Assembly: GCA_015060395.1 (NCBI GenBank)
Contig: SUYP01000010.1
Coordinates: 16,347-80,346 of the forward strand
Source: Bacteroidales bacterium
GTDB lineage: Bacteria > Bacteroidota > Bacteroidia > Bacteroidales > UBA932
Direction: 5' to 3'
DNA: 64,000 nt
A program made the position numbers and the translations under genes. The notes under the pieces are model-generated. The model was not told the DNA's origin. It made no database searches and saw only the letters and a list, made by a program, of their open reading frames with translations. Shown in pieces: positions 25,886 through 33,773 of the stretch (position 1 is its first letter; every line of letters begins with the position of its first letter).

Positions 25886-28126
25886 ATGAGGAGGATTTTC
25901 GTAATTGCAGCGGCCGCTTTGATCTTCGCAGGCTGCGGATCTCCGAAGACAGAGGCCGAGAAGTTCGCCGATAAACTTCTTGAAAAGATGACCCTGAGGG
26001 AAAAGCTGGGACAGATGAGCCAGTTCAGGCCTCGCTCCGGTGTCGTTACAGGCCCTGAAGGCTTCTCCTATAATCTCGAAGATATGATCAAGGCCGGAGA
26101 GGTAGGGTCCATCCTCAGCCTCAGGGAAATGGAATATTTCGAGATATATCAGCGTATGGCCGTTGACAGTTCACGGCTCGGCATTCCTATTCTTTTTGCA
26201 CACGACATCATTCACGGATGCAAGGTCATATTCCCGATAAATCTGGGTTCATCCTGCACCTGGGATGTCGAGGCTACGAGACAGTCCGCCAGAGTGGCTG
26301 CCGTAGAGGCTTCAGCTATGGGTCTCGCCTGGACTTTCTCGCCGATGTGCGATATTTCTGCAGATCCGCGTTGGGGCAGAGTATCTGAGGGATCCGGTGA
26401 AGATCCTTACCTTGCTGCCAAGCTTTCAGCCGCTATGGTTGAGGGCTATCAGGGAGATGATCTCTCAGACAGTACTACCATCCTTGCCTGCGTGAAGCAT
26501 TTCGCGGCTTACGGAGCTCCTGAGGCAGGAAGGGAATATAACACGGTTGATATGTCGGAGAGAATGTTCCGTGACAGGTATCTTCCTGTGTATCAGGCAG
26601 CTCTGGAGGCAGGAGCAGCTACCGTGATGTCTTCTTTCAATGATTATGACGGCATACCTGCATCCGGCAACAGATGGCTGCTCAAGACGGTGCTCAGAGA
26701 TGAGCTTGGCTTTGATGGCTTCGTCGTGTCGGACTATGATGCTGTTCACGAGATGGTCAATCACGGTGTTGCGGCAGATGGCGCAGATGCGGCCAGACTG
26801 GCTCTGGAGGCATATCTTGATATGGAAATGACTTCCGGAGACTATATCAATCACGGTGAGCAGCTTGTCCGCGACGGAATAATTTCCGAGAAGCATATAG
26901 ATGAGCTTTGCCGTAATATCCTTGTTGCAAAGTATGAACTTGGCCTTTTCGAGGATCCTTTCAGATATGGTGGTGCTGAAAGATTTGCCCGTGAGACATA
27001 TAAGCCTGAATCCATTGCTCTTGCGCGTCAGATCGCTCGTGAATCGATGGTGCTTCTGAAGAATGAGGATTCCGTACTGCCTCTGAAAGAGGGCAGGAAG
27101 GTGGCGATGATCGGTCCTTTCCTATCTGATGCAAGGGCTATGAACGGAACTTGGGACGGTTTTTCCGAGGCAAAGAGGATAGTGACTATAGAGCAGGGTA
27201 TGAAGGCCAGGTTCCCTGAAGATGCTATGACGTTTACGAGAGGCTGTGACGCCTATAACCATATCGAAGGAGGAGTGGAGGCTGCTGTACGTGCTGCAAG
27301 AGCTGCTGATGTGGCAGTGCTTACGCTCGGACTTCCTGGAAATCACAGCGGTGAGACGACATCTATGACCTCTGTAGAGCTCCCGCAGGCTCAGAAAGAG
27401 CTTCTTGCTGCGGTCAAGGCTACAGGCAAGCCTGTGGTGGTTCTGCTTGTTACGGGCCGTCCTATGGCCTTGGAGTCGGTGGACGGACTTATGGATGCCC
27501 TTCTTGTGGTGTGGCATCCCGGAACAGCGGGTGGAGATGCCGTTGCTGACCTTCTCAGCGGCGATTTCTCTCCTTCAGGTCACCTTACTATGTCCTTCCC
27601 TCGTTGTGACGGTCAGATTCCAATAAGATACAATCACAAGAGTACGGGAAGGCCTTTGAACAAGGAACTTGATTATACCCAGAGTCATAAGGCGAAGAAG
27701 AATTACCTGTCCAGCTACCTTTTCACTCCTAATACCCCTCTATATCCTTTCGGATATGGTCTGAGCTATACCGAATTTGCCTTTGATGGTCTTGAGGTGC
27801 TCGATCCGGAAGTCGGAACGGGCGAGGACGTGCGTGTGAAAGTTCGTGTTTCCAATGTCGGAAATATCAAGGGAACCACTGTCGCCCAGCTTTATATAAG
27901 AGATATGGTAGCCTCTACGACCAGGCCGGTACGTGAACTGAAGGGGTTTGAGAGAGTGAGCCTCGAGCCTGGTGCCTCAGCCGAGGTCGTATTTACAATT
28001 ACGGCCGACGATATGGCTTTCTGCAGGGAGGATATGACGTTTGCCCAGGAGCCGGGAGAGTTCGGCGTTTGGGTAGGCGAAAGTTGTGAGGCCGATCTTG
28101 AAGGACATTTTATCGTAAGAGAATAG
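25886..28126 (+). CDS. bglX: Glycoside hydrolase family 3 beta-glucosidase (BglX-like), lipoprotein
   Basis: The 746-residue protein has a lipoprotein signal MRRIFVIAAAALIFAGC. The (beta/alpha)8 domain carries the KH-FAAYG substrate-binding segment and the nucleophile Asp in GFDGFVVSDYDAVHEM. The alpha/beta sandwich follows (VAVLTLGLPGNHSGE with the likely acid/base region), and the end is a fibronectin type III-like domain (VRELKGFERVSLEPGASAEV). Such enzymes release glucose or xylose from beta-linked oligosaccharides in the periplasm. The start codon is directly after the GH97 stop. Cleavage of both alpha- and beta-linked sugars by adjacent genes suggests processing of mixed oligosaccharides. 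Confidence 0.93.
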   Translation: MRRIFVIAAAALIFAGCGSPKTEAEKFADKLLEKMTLREKLGQMSQFRPRSGVVTGPEGFSYNLEDMIKAGEVGSILSLREMEYFEIYQRMAVDSSRLGIPILFAHDIIHGCKVIFPINLGSSCTWDVEATRQSARVAAVEASAMGLAWTFSPMCDISADPRWGRVSEGSGEDPYLAAKLSAAMVEGYQGDDLSDSTTILACVKHFAAYGAPEAGREYNTVDMSERMFRDRYLPVYQAALEAGAATVMSSFNDYDGIPASGNRWLLKTVLRDELGFDGFVVSDYDAVHEMVNHGVAADGADAARLALEAYLDMEMTSGDYINHGEQLVRDGIISEKHIDELCRNILVAKYELGLFEDPFRYGGAERFARETYKPESIALARQIARESMVLLKNEDSVLPLKEGRKVAMIGPFLSDARAMNGTWDGFSEAKRIVTIEQGMKARFPEDAMTFTRGCDAYNHIEGGVEAAVRAARAADVAVLTLGLPGNHSGETTSMTSVELPQAQKELLAAVKATGKPVVVLLVTGRPMALESVDGLMDALLVVWHPGTAGGDAVADLLSGDFSPSGHLTMSFPRCDGQIPIRYNHKSTGRPLNKELDYTQSHKAKKNYLSSYLFTPNTPLYPFGYGLSYTEFAFDGLEVLDPEVGTGEDVRVKVRVSNVGNIKGTTVAQLYIRDMVASTTRPVRELKGFERVSLEPGASAEVVFTITADDMAFCREDMTFAQEPGEFGVWVGESCEADLEGHFIVRE

Positions 28127-28208
28127 ATTGTATTTGATTAAAAATCATTACCTTTATCGCCTGAAATCGTGTGAATTTATAATAATAACTTCTAAAATAC
28201 TAATAATT

Positions 28209-29582
28209 ATGGAATTACCTTTTGCAGAATCGTGGAAGATCAAAATGGTGGAGCCTCTTCGCAAGAGCACACGCGAGGAGCGCGAACAGTGGATCAAGGA
28301 AGCGGATTATAACCTCTTCCAGCTTAAGTCAGACCAGGTTTATATTGACTGTCTTACTGACTCAGGTACAGGCGCAATGAGCGACCGTCAGTGGGCTGCT
28401 ATGATGATGGGTGACGAGAGCTATGCAGGCTCTTCATCTTTCTTCCAGCTTAAGGAGACTATCACAAAGATCACAGGATTCGAGTATGTTATCCCTACTC
28501 ACCAGGGTCGTGCAGCTGAGAACGTTCTTTTCAGCCATCTCGTAAAGGCTGATGCTATTGTTCCGGGAAACTCACATTTCGACACTACAAAGGGCCACAT
28601 CGAGAGCCGTAAGGCATTTGCAGTTGACTGTACTGTTGATGAGGCTAAGGATACTCAGCTTGAGGTTCCTTTCAAGGGTAACGTTGACCCTAAGAAGCTT
28701 GAGAAGGTGCTTGCTGAGAAGGCAGAGCTCGTTCCTTTCATCATCGTTACCATCACCAACAACACAGCCGGAGGTCAGCCTGTATCAATGCAGAACCTTC
28801 GTGAGGTACGTGCCATCGCCGACAAGTACGGAAAGCGCGTGATCTTCGACTCAGCACGTTTCGTCGAGAATGCATATTTCATCCGCACCCGTGAGGAAGG
28901 CTATGCTGACAAGAGCATCAAGGAGATCTGCAAGGAGATGTTCTCATACGCAGACGGTATGACAATGTCTTCAAAGAAGGACGGTCTGGTGAATATGGGT
29001 GGTTTCATCGCTACACGTCACGAGGACTGGTATGAAGGAGCAAAGAAATATTGTATCCCATTCGAAGGCTTCCTTACATACGGTGGTATGAACGGTCGCG
29101 ATATGGCTGCTCTTGCAGTAGGTCTTGACGAGAACACCGAGCTCGAGACTATCGAGACACGTATCCGCCAGGTGCAGTACCTTGCTGCCAAGCTCGATGA
29201 GTACGGTATCCCTTATCAGCGTCCTGTAGGTGGTCACGCTCTCTTTATCGACGCAGACAGGGTTCTTGACCAGATTCCTAAGGAGGAGTTCCCTGCACAG
29301 ACTCTTGCAATCGAACTTTACCTCGAGGCTGGTGTACGTGGATGCGAGATCGGATACATCCTCGCTGACCGTGATCCTGTAACTCGTGAGAACCGTTTCG
29401 GAGGTCTCGACCTTCTCCGTCTCTGCATCGCTCGCCGCGTTTATACAAACAACCATATGGACGTGATCGCAGCTGCTCTCAAGAACGTTTATGACCGTCG
29501 TCACGAGATCACACGCGGTGTGAAGATCGTTTGGGAGACTGAGCTTATGAGACATTTTACAGTGAAATTGGAGAGACTCTAA
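28209..29582 (+). CDS. tnaA: Tryptophanase (PLP-dependent beta-eliminating lyase)
   Basis: The 457-residue protein starts at the ATG at 28209; the longer frame back to 28128 covers an AT-rich leader. It belongs to the tryptophanase/tyrosine phenol-lyase family, with the PLP lysine in MSSKKDGLVNMGG. Residues that separate the two enzymes favour tryptophanase. NSHFDTTKGH has Asp where tyrosine phenol-lyase has Thr (E. coli TnaA Asp137), and RGCEIGYILADRD has Ile where the phenol-lyase has Arg (TnaA Ile396). It would make indole, pyruvate and ammonia from tryptophan. Codon choice is strongly biased to a few codons, as in highly expressed genes. No TnaC-like leader peptide is seen. A palindromic repeat follows. 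Confidence 0.88.
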   Translation: MELPFAESWKIKMVEPLRKSTREEREQWIKEADYNLFQLKSDQVYIDCLTDSGTGAMSDRQWAAMMMGDESYAGSSSFFQLKETITKITGFEYVIPTHQGRAAENVLFSHLVKADAIVPGNSHFDTTKGHIESRKAFAVDCTVDEAKDTQLEVPFKGNVDPKKLEKVLAEKAELVPFIIVTITNNTAGGQPVSMQNLREVRAIADKYGKRVIFDSARFVENAYFIRTREEGYADKSIKEICKEMFSYADGMTMSSKKDGLVNMGGFIATRHEDWYEGAKKYCIPFEGFLTYGGMNGRDMAALAVGLDENTELETIETRIRQVQYLAAKLDEYGIPYQRPVGGHALFIDADRVLDQIPKEEFPAQTLAIELYLEAGVRGCEIGYILADRDPVTRENRFGGLDLLRLCIARRVYTNNHMDVIAAALKNVYDRRHEITRGVKIVWETELMRHFTVKLERL

Positions 29583-29594
29583 TATAACACACCT

Positions 29595-29700
29595 GAAATC
29601 CGGATGAATTGAAATGCAGGTGACGTGCCACCCCCGGCTAGGGGGTGCCCGACCTTCGGGAGGGCGGGGGTCATCGGAATTTCATTCATCCGGATTTTCG
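29595..29700. repeat. Long palindromic element, copy 2
   Basis: Inverted arms contain a perfect 13-bp part (29597-29609 with 29684-29696) and extend with one bulge to about 20 bp. They enclose a 51-bp core at 29622-29672. The first 28 bp of the core and its last 10 bp are identical to copy 3 at 34880-34930; the middle differs. The core can form a CACCCCC/GGGGGTG hairpin and a small CCCGA/TCGGG hairpin. It lies between the convergent tnaA and MATE genes and could act as a bidirectional terminator. Confidence 0.8.
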
Positions 29701-29738
29701 TTGGGGTATAATATGTTCGAATATTCGCAGTGGCGAGG

Positions 29739-31082
29739 TTATTTGTTGTCCAGGAAGCTTTTCCCGACCCATTTGAAGCTGTTCCAGCGGCGGAGGAAGA
29801 TCAGGCCGCGGATATTCTCATCAAGGGCGAAGACCGCCCACATTGCTATGAGTCCCCAGCCGAAGCTTATGCCGAGAATGTAGCTTCCCACTACCTGTAT
29901 ACCCCACATCACGATTATTCCGACGATTACAGGGAAATAGATGTCGCCGGCGCTTCTGAGGGAATTCACACCGAAGAAGTTGAGAGCTCGGCCGTTTTCA
30001 AGCAGCACTTCTATCCAGAGGATGGCTGCTCCGGTGGATATGATCCAAGGGTCGGAGGTAAGCATTCCGAGAAGATGCTTTCCGAAGATGGCCGTCAGCA
30101 AGGCGAGAGAGACGGACGTGGTTGTACCCATCCGCATAATCCTTTTGCCGATGGTATAGGCCGCATTGATCTTCTTCATTCCGACCAGGTGGCCGATGAG
30201 GATGGCGCCTCCCTGGGCTATGGCCAGGGCGAATATATAGGTGAACATCACTATGTTGATCACATAGCTTCTGGTCGCCAGAGCCTGGTTGCTGATCATA
30301 TTGATGAAATACGATATCACCACCTGCGAGAGAGAGTATGAGAAATGTTCGCCGGCAGACGGGATTCCGATCTTCAGCAGGTTCTTCAGCTCGATCCACG
30401 GGAAAGGGGTGAAGAGTTCCTTCGGGAAGGACGGAATATGCTTCTTGAAAAGCACCACAAGAAGTATCACCACCGAAACGAAGCGGCAGAAAGAGGTGGA
30501 AATTGCGGCTCCTTCCACACCCAGGGCCGGCATACCGAATTTACCGAAGATGAGGGTGTAGTTGCCGATGATGTTCAGTATATTGACCACAATCGCTACA
30601 TACATAGGATACTTGGCCTTGTCAGCGCTTCTGAGCGATGCCGACAGAGAGAGTGATATGGCCTGCAGGAATGCAAATCCTCCTACTATCTTCATATATG
30701 GCAGTCCTTCCGACATAAGGTCAGGTCTGAGTCCCATCAGCAGAAGCATATCGTCTGCAAAAAGATGCAGGCAGATGCTCAGAACAAGTCCGGACAGAAG
30801 ATTGAACAGCAATGATATTCCCACCACCTGTATCACCTTATCCCTCCTTCCGGCTCCGATATACTGGGAACAAAGGATGGATGTGCCGAGGGAAATGACC
30901 TCGAAAAGAAGGAAGACCAGGTTCATAAGCTGGTTCACGACTCCTACAGCAGCCACGCTGTTGTCAGAATAGCGGCTGAGCATAAAGGTATCGACCGCTC
31001 CCAGCATCATCACCAGAAGGGTCTCGACGAAAATTGGGCCGGCCAATGATGCCAGCTGACGGCTGAGATTACCGAAACGCAT
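29739..31082 (-). CDS. MATE-family efflux transporter
   Basis: The 447-residue product is counted from the ATG at 31082; the frame opens five codons earlier at a GTG. Twelve membrane segments are arranged in two halves. The MATE features include LAGPIFVETLLVMMLGAVDT in TM1, QYIGAGRRDKVIQV in the first half, and a second-half repeat with IAQGGAILIGHLVGMKKINAA. MATE proteins export cationic drugs or metabolites in exchange for Na+ or H+. The substrate is unknown. It follows the GH10 gene on the same strand with a 136-bp gap that contains two copies of a TTGACACCTCGG word. Confidence 0.88.
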   Translation of the reverse strand: MRFGNLSRQLASLAGPIFVETLLVMMLGAVDTFMLSRYSDNSVAAVGVVNQLMNLVFLLFEVISLGTSILCSQYIGAGRRDKVIQVVGISLLFNLLSGLVLSICLHLFADDMLLLMGLRPDLMSEGLPYMKIVGGFAFLQAISLSLSASLRSADKAKYPMYVAIVVNILNIIGNYTLIFGKFGMPALGVEGAAISTSFCRFVSVVILLVVLFKKHIPSFPKELFTPFPWIELKNLLKIGIPSAGEHFSYSLSQVVISYFINMISNQALATRSYVINIVMFTYIFALAIAQGGAILIGHLVGMKKINAAYTIGKRIMRMGTTTSVSLALLTAIFGKHLLGMLTSDPWIISTGAAILWIEVLLENGRALNFFGVNSLRSAGDIYFPVIVGIIVMWGIQVVGSYILGISFGWGLIAMWAVFALDENIRGLIFLRRWNSFKWVGKSFLDNK

Positions 31083-31089
31083 AATATAT

Positions 31090-31175
31090 ATTGACACCTC
31101 GGACGTTTTTCTATGTATAAATGTCCAAGGTATGTAGTTTTATAACCATTATGAACTGTTTTATTGACACCTCGG
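31090..31175. promoter_or_regulatory. Repeated ATTGACACCTCGG word upstream of the MATE gene
   Basis: ATTGACACCTCGG occurs at 31090-31102 and again at 31163-31175, both in plus orientation, 73 bp apart. They lie in the gap between GH10 and the MATE gene, immediately before the MATE start codon. The first copy continues as GACGTTTTT, giving a 17-base block that matches the galK terminator arm (4912-4928) at 16 positions. They may be regulator sites or hairpin remnants. Confidence 0.35.
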
Positions 31176-31218
31176 TCACAAATTGGCCTTAATCTGTCCA
31201 AGCTGTATATGTGGACAA

Positions 31219-32355
31219 TCAAGGAATCGCAAGCACTGTTTCTAATGCTTTGTGTGGGGTGTAGTCGCGGTTCCAGAGGAGGGGATAATTGGTTCTGCCG
31301 GGCACAGGGTAGCCGTTTTTCCAGGAAGAGTCGTCGGTGAGGCCCCAGAGGGTCACGCGGTCGATCTTGTCACGTTTCTCGTAGAATATGCGGAACAGTT
31401 CGGCATATCTTTCAGCAAGCTGCTGCTCGACCTCTGCAGGAAGTCCCTCCTTATATGGATCCAGATATTCCTCGAATTCTTCGTGCTGATAGAGCGGGTC
31501 TGTCAGAGATTGTCCTATGACCTGGCCTTCCCTGGTGATAGGGAGCACATCCACATCCAGTTCTGTGATCATTACCTTCAATCCGAGCGAGTGCAGTGTG
31601 TCTATGGCGTGTTCGATATACTCTGTCTTGGGATAATTCAGTCCCCAATGCGCCTGTATGCCCACTCCGTCGATCCTGATTCCCTCATCCTGGAGTTTCT
31701 TCACCATTGTCACGATACCGTCCAGATGGGCCGGCCTCCATACGTTGAAATCATTATAATAGAGTTCGGCATCTGGGGCATAGCGGTCTGCGAATATGAA
31801 AGCATTCCTCACGACCTCATATCCGTCTCCTCCGAAAGCCTTCACCCATCCTTTCTCGCGGTATTCTCCAAATTCACCGATGATCTCATTGACCACATCC
31901 CAGGCATCTATCCTGCCGGCATATCTTCCGGCCACAGTTTCGATATGAGCTCTCATCGTCTCGATCAGTTCTTCTCGTGATTTCGGACTCCCGTCTTCAT
32001 TGTACCAATAGAACGAAGGGGTCTGGTTATGCCATACGAGGGTATGGCCGAGAATCCACATATCATTGTCTTCTCCGAACTTTACGAATTCATCTGCCTC
32101 GTCGAATGTCCATTCTCCCGGTCTAGGCTGCACGGCCTCCGGCTTGAGGCAATTCTCTGGTGATATGGCGTTGAAATGTTTCAATATCAATTCGTTGGCT
32201 TGTGGCAATCGTCCGCTTGTGTGCATCGGATTCACAGCACATCCCACCATAAAGCTGTCTGAATATGCCTCCTTGAGGCTTGTTTCCTGAGGAGCCTGCG
32301 AGCAGGATGCAATAGTAAGTAATGCTGCCAGAATGCTTGAAATGAAGTTCTTCAT
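31219..32355 (-). CDS. Glycoside hydrolase family 10 endo-1,4-beta-xylanase, lipoprotein
   Basis: The 378-residue product starts at the ATG at 32355, with lipoprotein signal MKNFISSILAALLTIASC. The GH10 barrel is complete. It shows NAISPENCLKPEAVQP, the WHNQTPSF block, the acid/base Glu in AWDVVNEIIGE and the nucleophile Glu in KVMITELDVDVL, with the late WGLTDDSSW motif. The enzyme cuts the xylan backbone and is probably attached to the cell surface or periplasmic face. No carbohydrate-binding module is fused. It is not beside SusC/SusD genes here, so it is an orphan xylanase or part of a scattered xylan set with the GH43 at 57682. Confidence 0.93.
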   Translation of the reverse strand: MKNFISSILAALLTIASCSQAPQETSLKEAYSDSFMVGCAVNPMHTSGRLPQANELILKHFNAISPENCLKPEAVQPRPGEWTFDEADEFVKFGEDNDMWILGHTLVWHNQTPSFYWYNEDGSPKSREELIETMRAHIETVAGRYAGRIDAWDVVNEIIGEFGEYREKGWVKAFGGDGYEVVRNAFIFADRYAPDAELYYNDFNVWRPAHLDGIVTMVKKLQDEGIRIDGVGIQAHWGLNYPKTEYIEHAIDTLHSLGLKVMITELDVDVLPITREGQVIGQSLTDPLYQHEEFEEYLDPYKEGLPAEVEQQLAERYAELFRIFYEKRDKIDRVTLWGLTDDSSWKNGYPVPGRTNYPLLWNRDYTPHKALETVLAIP

Positions 32356-32389
32356 ATTATTTTGGGTTATGAACTGCAAATATACACAT

Positions 32390-32974
32390 TTACTGGCCGC
32401 TATGTGTCCTAAATCCTATTTTCTGTCGTGGAGTGGTGTCTGCCGGCTCTTTGACGGACAATGCGGCAATGGCCTGATAGATGGTGTCTATTTCCTGACG
32501 AATGTCCTCCGAGAGGTCATTTATAGCCTCGAGGTTATCCTCGTCGTTCCTTTCCAGAAGCTCCAGCTTGGCCTTTATGGCTATGAGTTCGGAACTGAAA
32601 TGATGTGTAGTGTATATATATTGGCGGATAGTGACAAAAGTTCTCATTATTTCTATGTTTACTTTTATTGCAATATCACTGTTCAATAAACCGGATAGCA
32701 TAGCTAACCCTTGTTCAGTAAAGGCAAATGGCAGTTTTCTTGTGCCGCCCCAACTTGATGTCACAAATTGTGACTTCAAGATTTCATATTCCTGATGTGT
32801 CAGCCGAAACATAAAGTCCTCCGGAAATCTCTTTAGATTTCTCTTTACAGCCTGATTCAGCACCTTTGTCTCCACCCCATACAGCTTCGCCAGGTCTCTG
32901 TCCAGCATCACTTTATGTCCTCTGATCTCATAGATCAGCGATTCGATCCTGATCGGTTCCAATGTATTTTCCAT
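32390..32974 (-). CDS. ORF6N-domain protein, copy 1
   Basis: The 194-residue protein starts MENTLEPIRIESLIYEIRG. The ORF6N domain (residues about 8-95) includes VMLDRDLAKLYGVETKVLNQ, FPEDFMFRL and AFTEQGLAMLSGLL. A helical tail ends in a Lys/Asp/Glu-rich region and TTPRQKIGFRTHSGQ. ORF6N is a KilA-N-related domain seen in phage and mobile-element proteins, probably DNA-binding, and common in Bacteroidetes as stand-alone genes of unknown role. The gene directly upstream (6 bp apart) is a paralogue with near-identical ends and a divergent middle. There are no phage structural genes nearby. Confidence 0.85.
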   Translation of the reverse strand: MENTLEPIRIESLIYEIRGHKVMLDRDLAKLYGVETKVLNQAVKRNLKRFPEDFMFRLTHQEYEILKSQFVTSSWGGTRKLPFAFTEQGLAMLSGLLNSDIAIKVNIEIMRTFVTIRQYIYTTHHFSSELIAIKAKLELLERNDEDNLEAINDLSEDIRQEIDTIYQAIAALSVKEPADTTPRQKIGFRTHSGQ

Positions 32975-32980
32975 AATTCT

Positions 32981-33568
32981 TTACTGTTTGTTCTGTGTCT
33001 TGAATCCTATTTTCTGTCGTGGAGTGGTGTCAGCAGGCTCTTTTACGGACAATGCGGCAATGGCCTGATAGATGGTGTCTATTTCCTGACGAATGTCCTC
33101 CGAGAGGTCATTTATAGCCTCGAGGTTATCCTCGTCGTTCCTTTCCAGAATCTCCAGCTTGGCCTTTATGGCTGTGAGTTCGGAACTGAAATGATCAAAG
33201 GCATAAATCTGATTCCTGATTGCGACAAAAGCACGCATAATTCTTATGTTTATTGAAATGGCAGTGTCAGATCTCAATACACTACTCAGCATAGCAACTC
33301 CTTGTTCAGTAAAGGCGTATGGCATATATTTCAGATGATGGCCTTGCTTTGTGTTTAAGGTCACAAATTGTGACCTTAAACATTCCTCGTTAGTCAGCTG
33401 AAACATAAAGTCCTCCGGAAATCTCTTTAGATTTCTCTTGACAGCCTGATTCAGCACCTTTGTCTCCACCCCATACAGCTTCGCCAGGTCTCTGTCCAGC
33501 ATCACTTTCTGTCCTCTGATCTCATAGATCAGCGATTCGATCCTGATCGGTTCCAATGTATTTTCCAT
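32981..33568 (-). CDS. ORF6N-domain protein, copy 2 (tandem paralogue)
   Basis: The 195-residue product is taken from MENTLEPIRIESLIYEIRGQ at 33568; the open frame continues upstream through sequence unlike the paralogue. Compared with copy 1, the first about 57 residues and last about 65 residues are almost identical even at DNA level, while residues about 60-125 differ strongly (LRSQFVTLNTKQGHHLKYMP against LKSQFVTSSWGGTRKLP). This pattern suggests recent duplication with gene conversion at the ends or swapping of the middle. An imperfect hairpin with CGCAATACGGGCATA and TATGCCAATATCGCG arms (33605-33640) lies upstream and may control expression. Confidence 0.83.
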   Translation of the reverse strand: MENTLEPIRIESLIYEIRGQKVMLDRDLAKLYGVETKVLNQAVKRNLKRFPEDFMFQLTNEECLRSQFVTLNTKQGHHLKYMPYAFTEQGVAMLSSVLRSDTAISINIRIMRAFVAIRNQIYAFDHFSSELTAIKAKLEILERNDEDNLEAINDLSEDIRQEIDTIYQAIAALSVKEPADTTPRQKIGFKTQNKQ

Positions 33569-33773
33569 AATTTTACGTTCTATTGTCGTATAAAAACAAA
33601 AAAACGCAATACGGGCATATACGACTATGCCAATATCGCGTTGTGGGACTCCTTTCTTTTTTCGACCCACGGCATCCAAACTTGAAAGCAAATATATGCT
33701 TCTTAAATGGAAAAAACAAGTAATCCCCGACACCAGGCCGGGGACTGCTATGATTATCTGTCGTGTAACAGTA

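Noticed and set aside
28127..28208. TnaC-like leader peptide before tryptophanase
   Set aside because: No short ORF with a Trp codon and a stop is present; the only open frame is continuous with tnaA itself.
28209..29582. Tyrosine phenol-lyase as the identity of the PLP lyase
   Set aside because: The two positions that separate the enzymes carry Asp and Ile, the tryptophanase state.
29701..29720. tRNA T-loop-like word GTTCGAAT
   Set aside because: No cloverleaf can be built around it; no tRNA gene was found in the window by eye.
32390..33568. A prophage fragment around the ORF6N genes
   Set aside because: No integrase, capsid, tail or lysis genes are near, and neighbouring genes are ordinary chromosomal ones.
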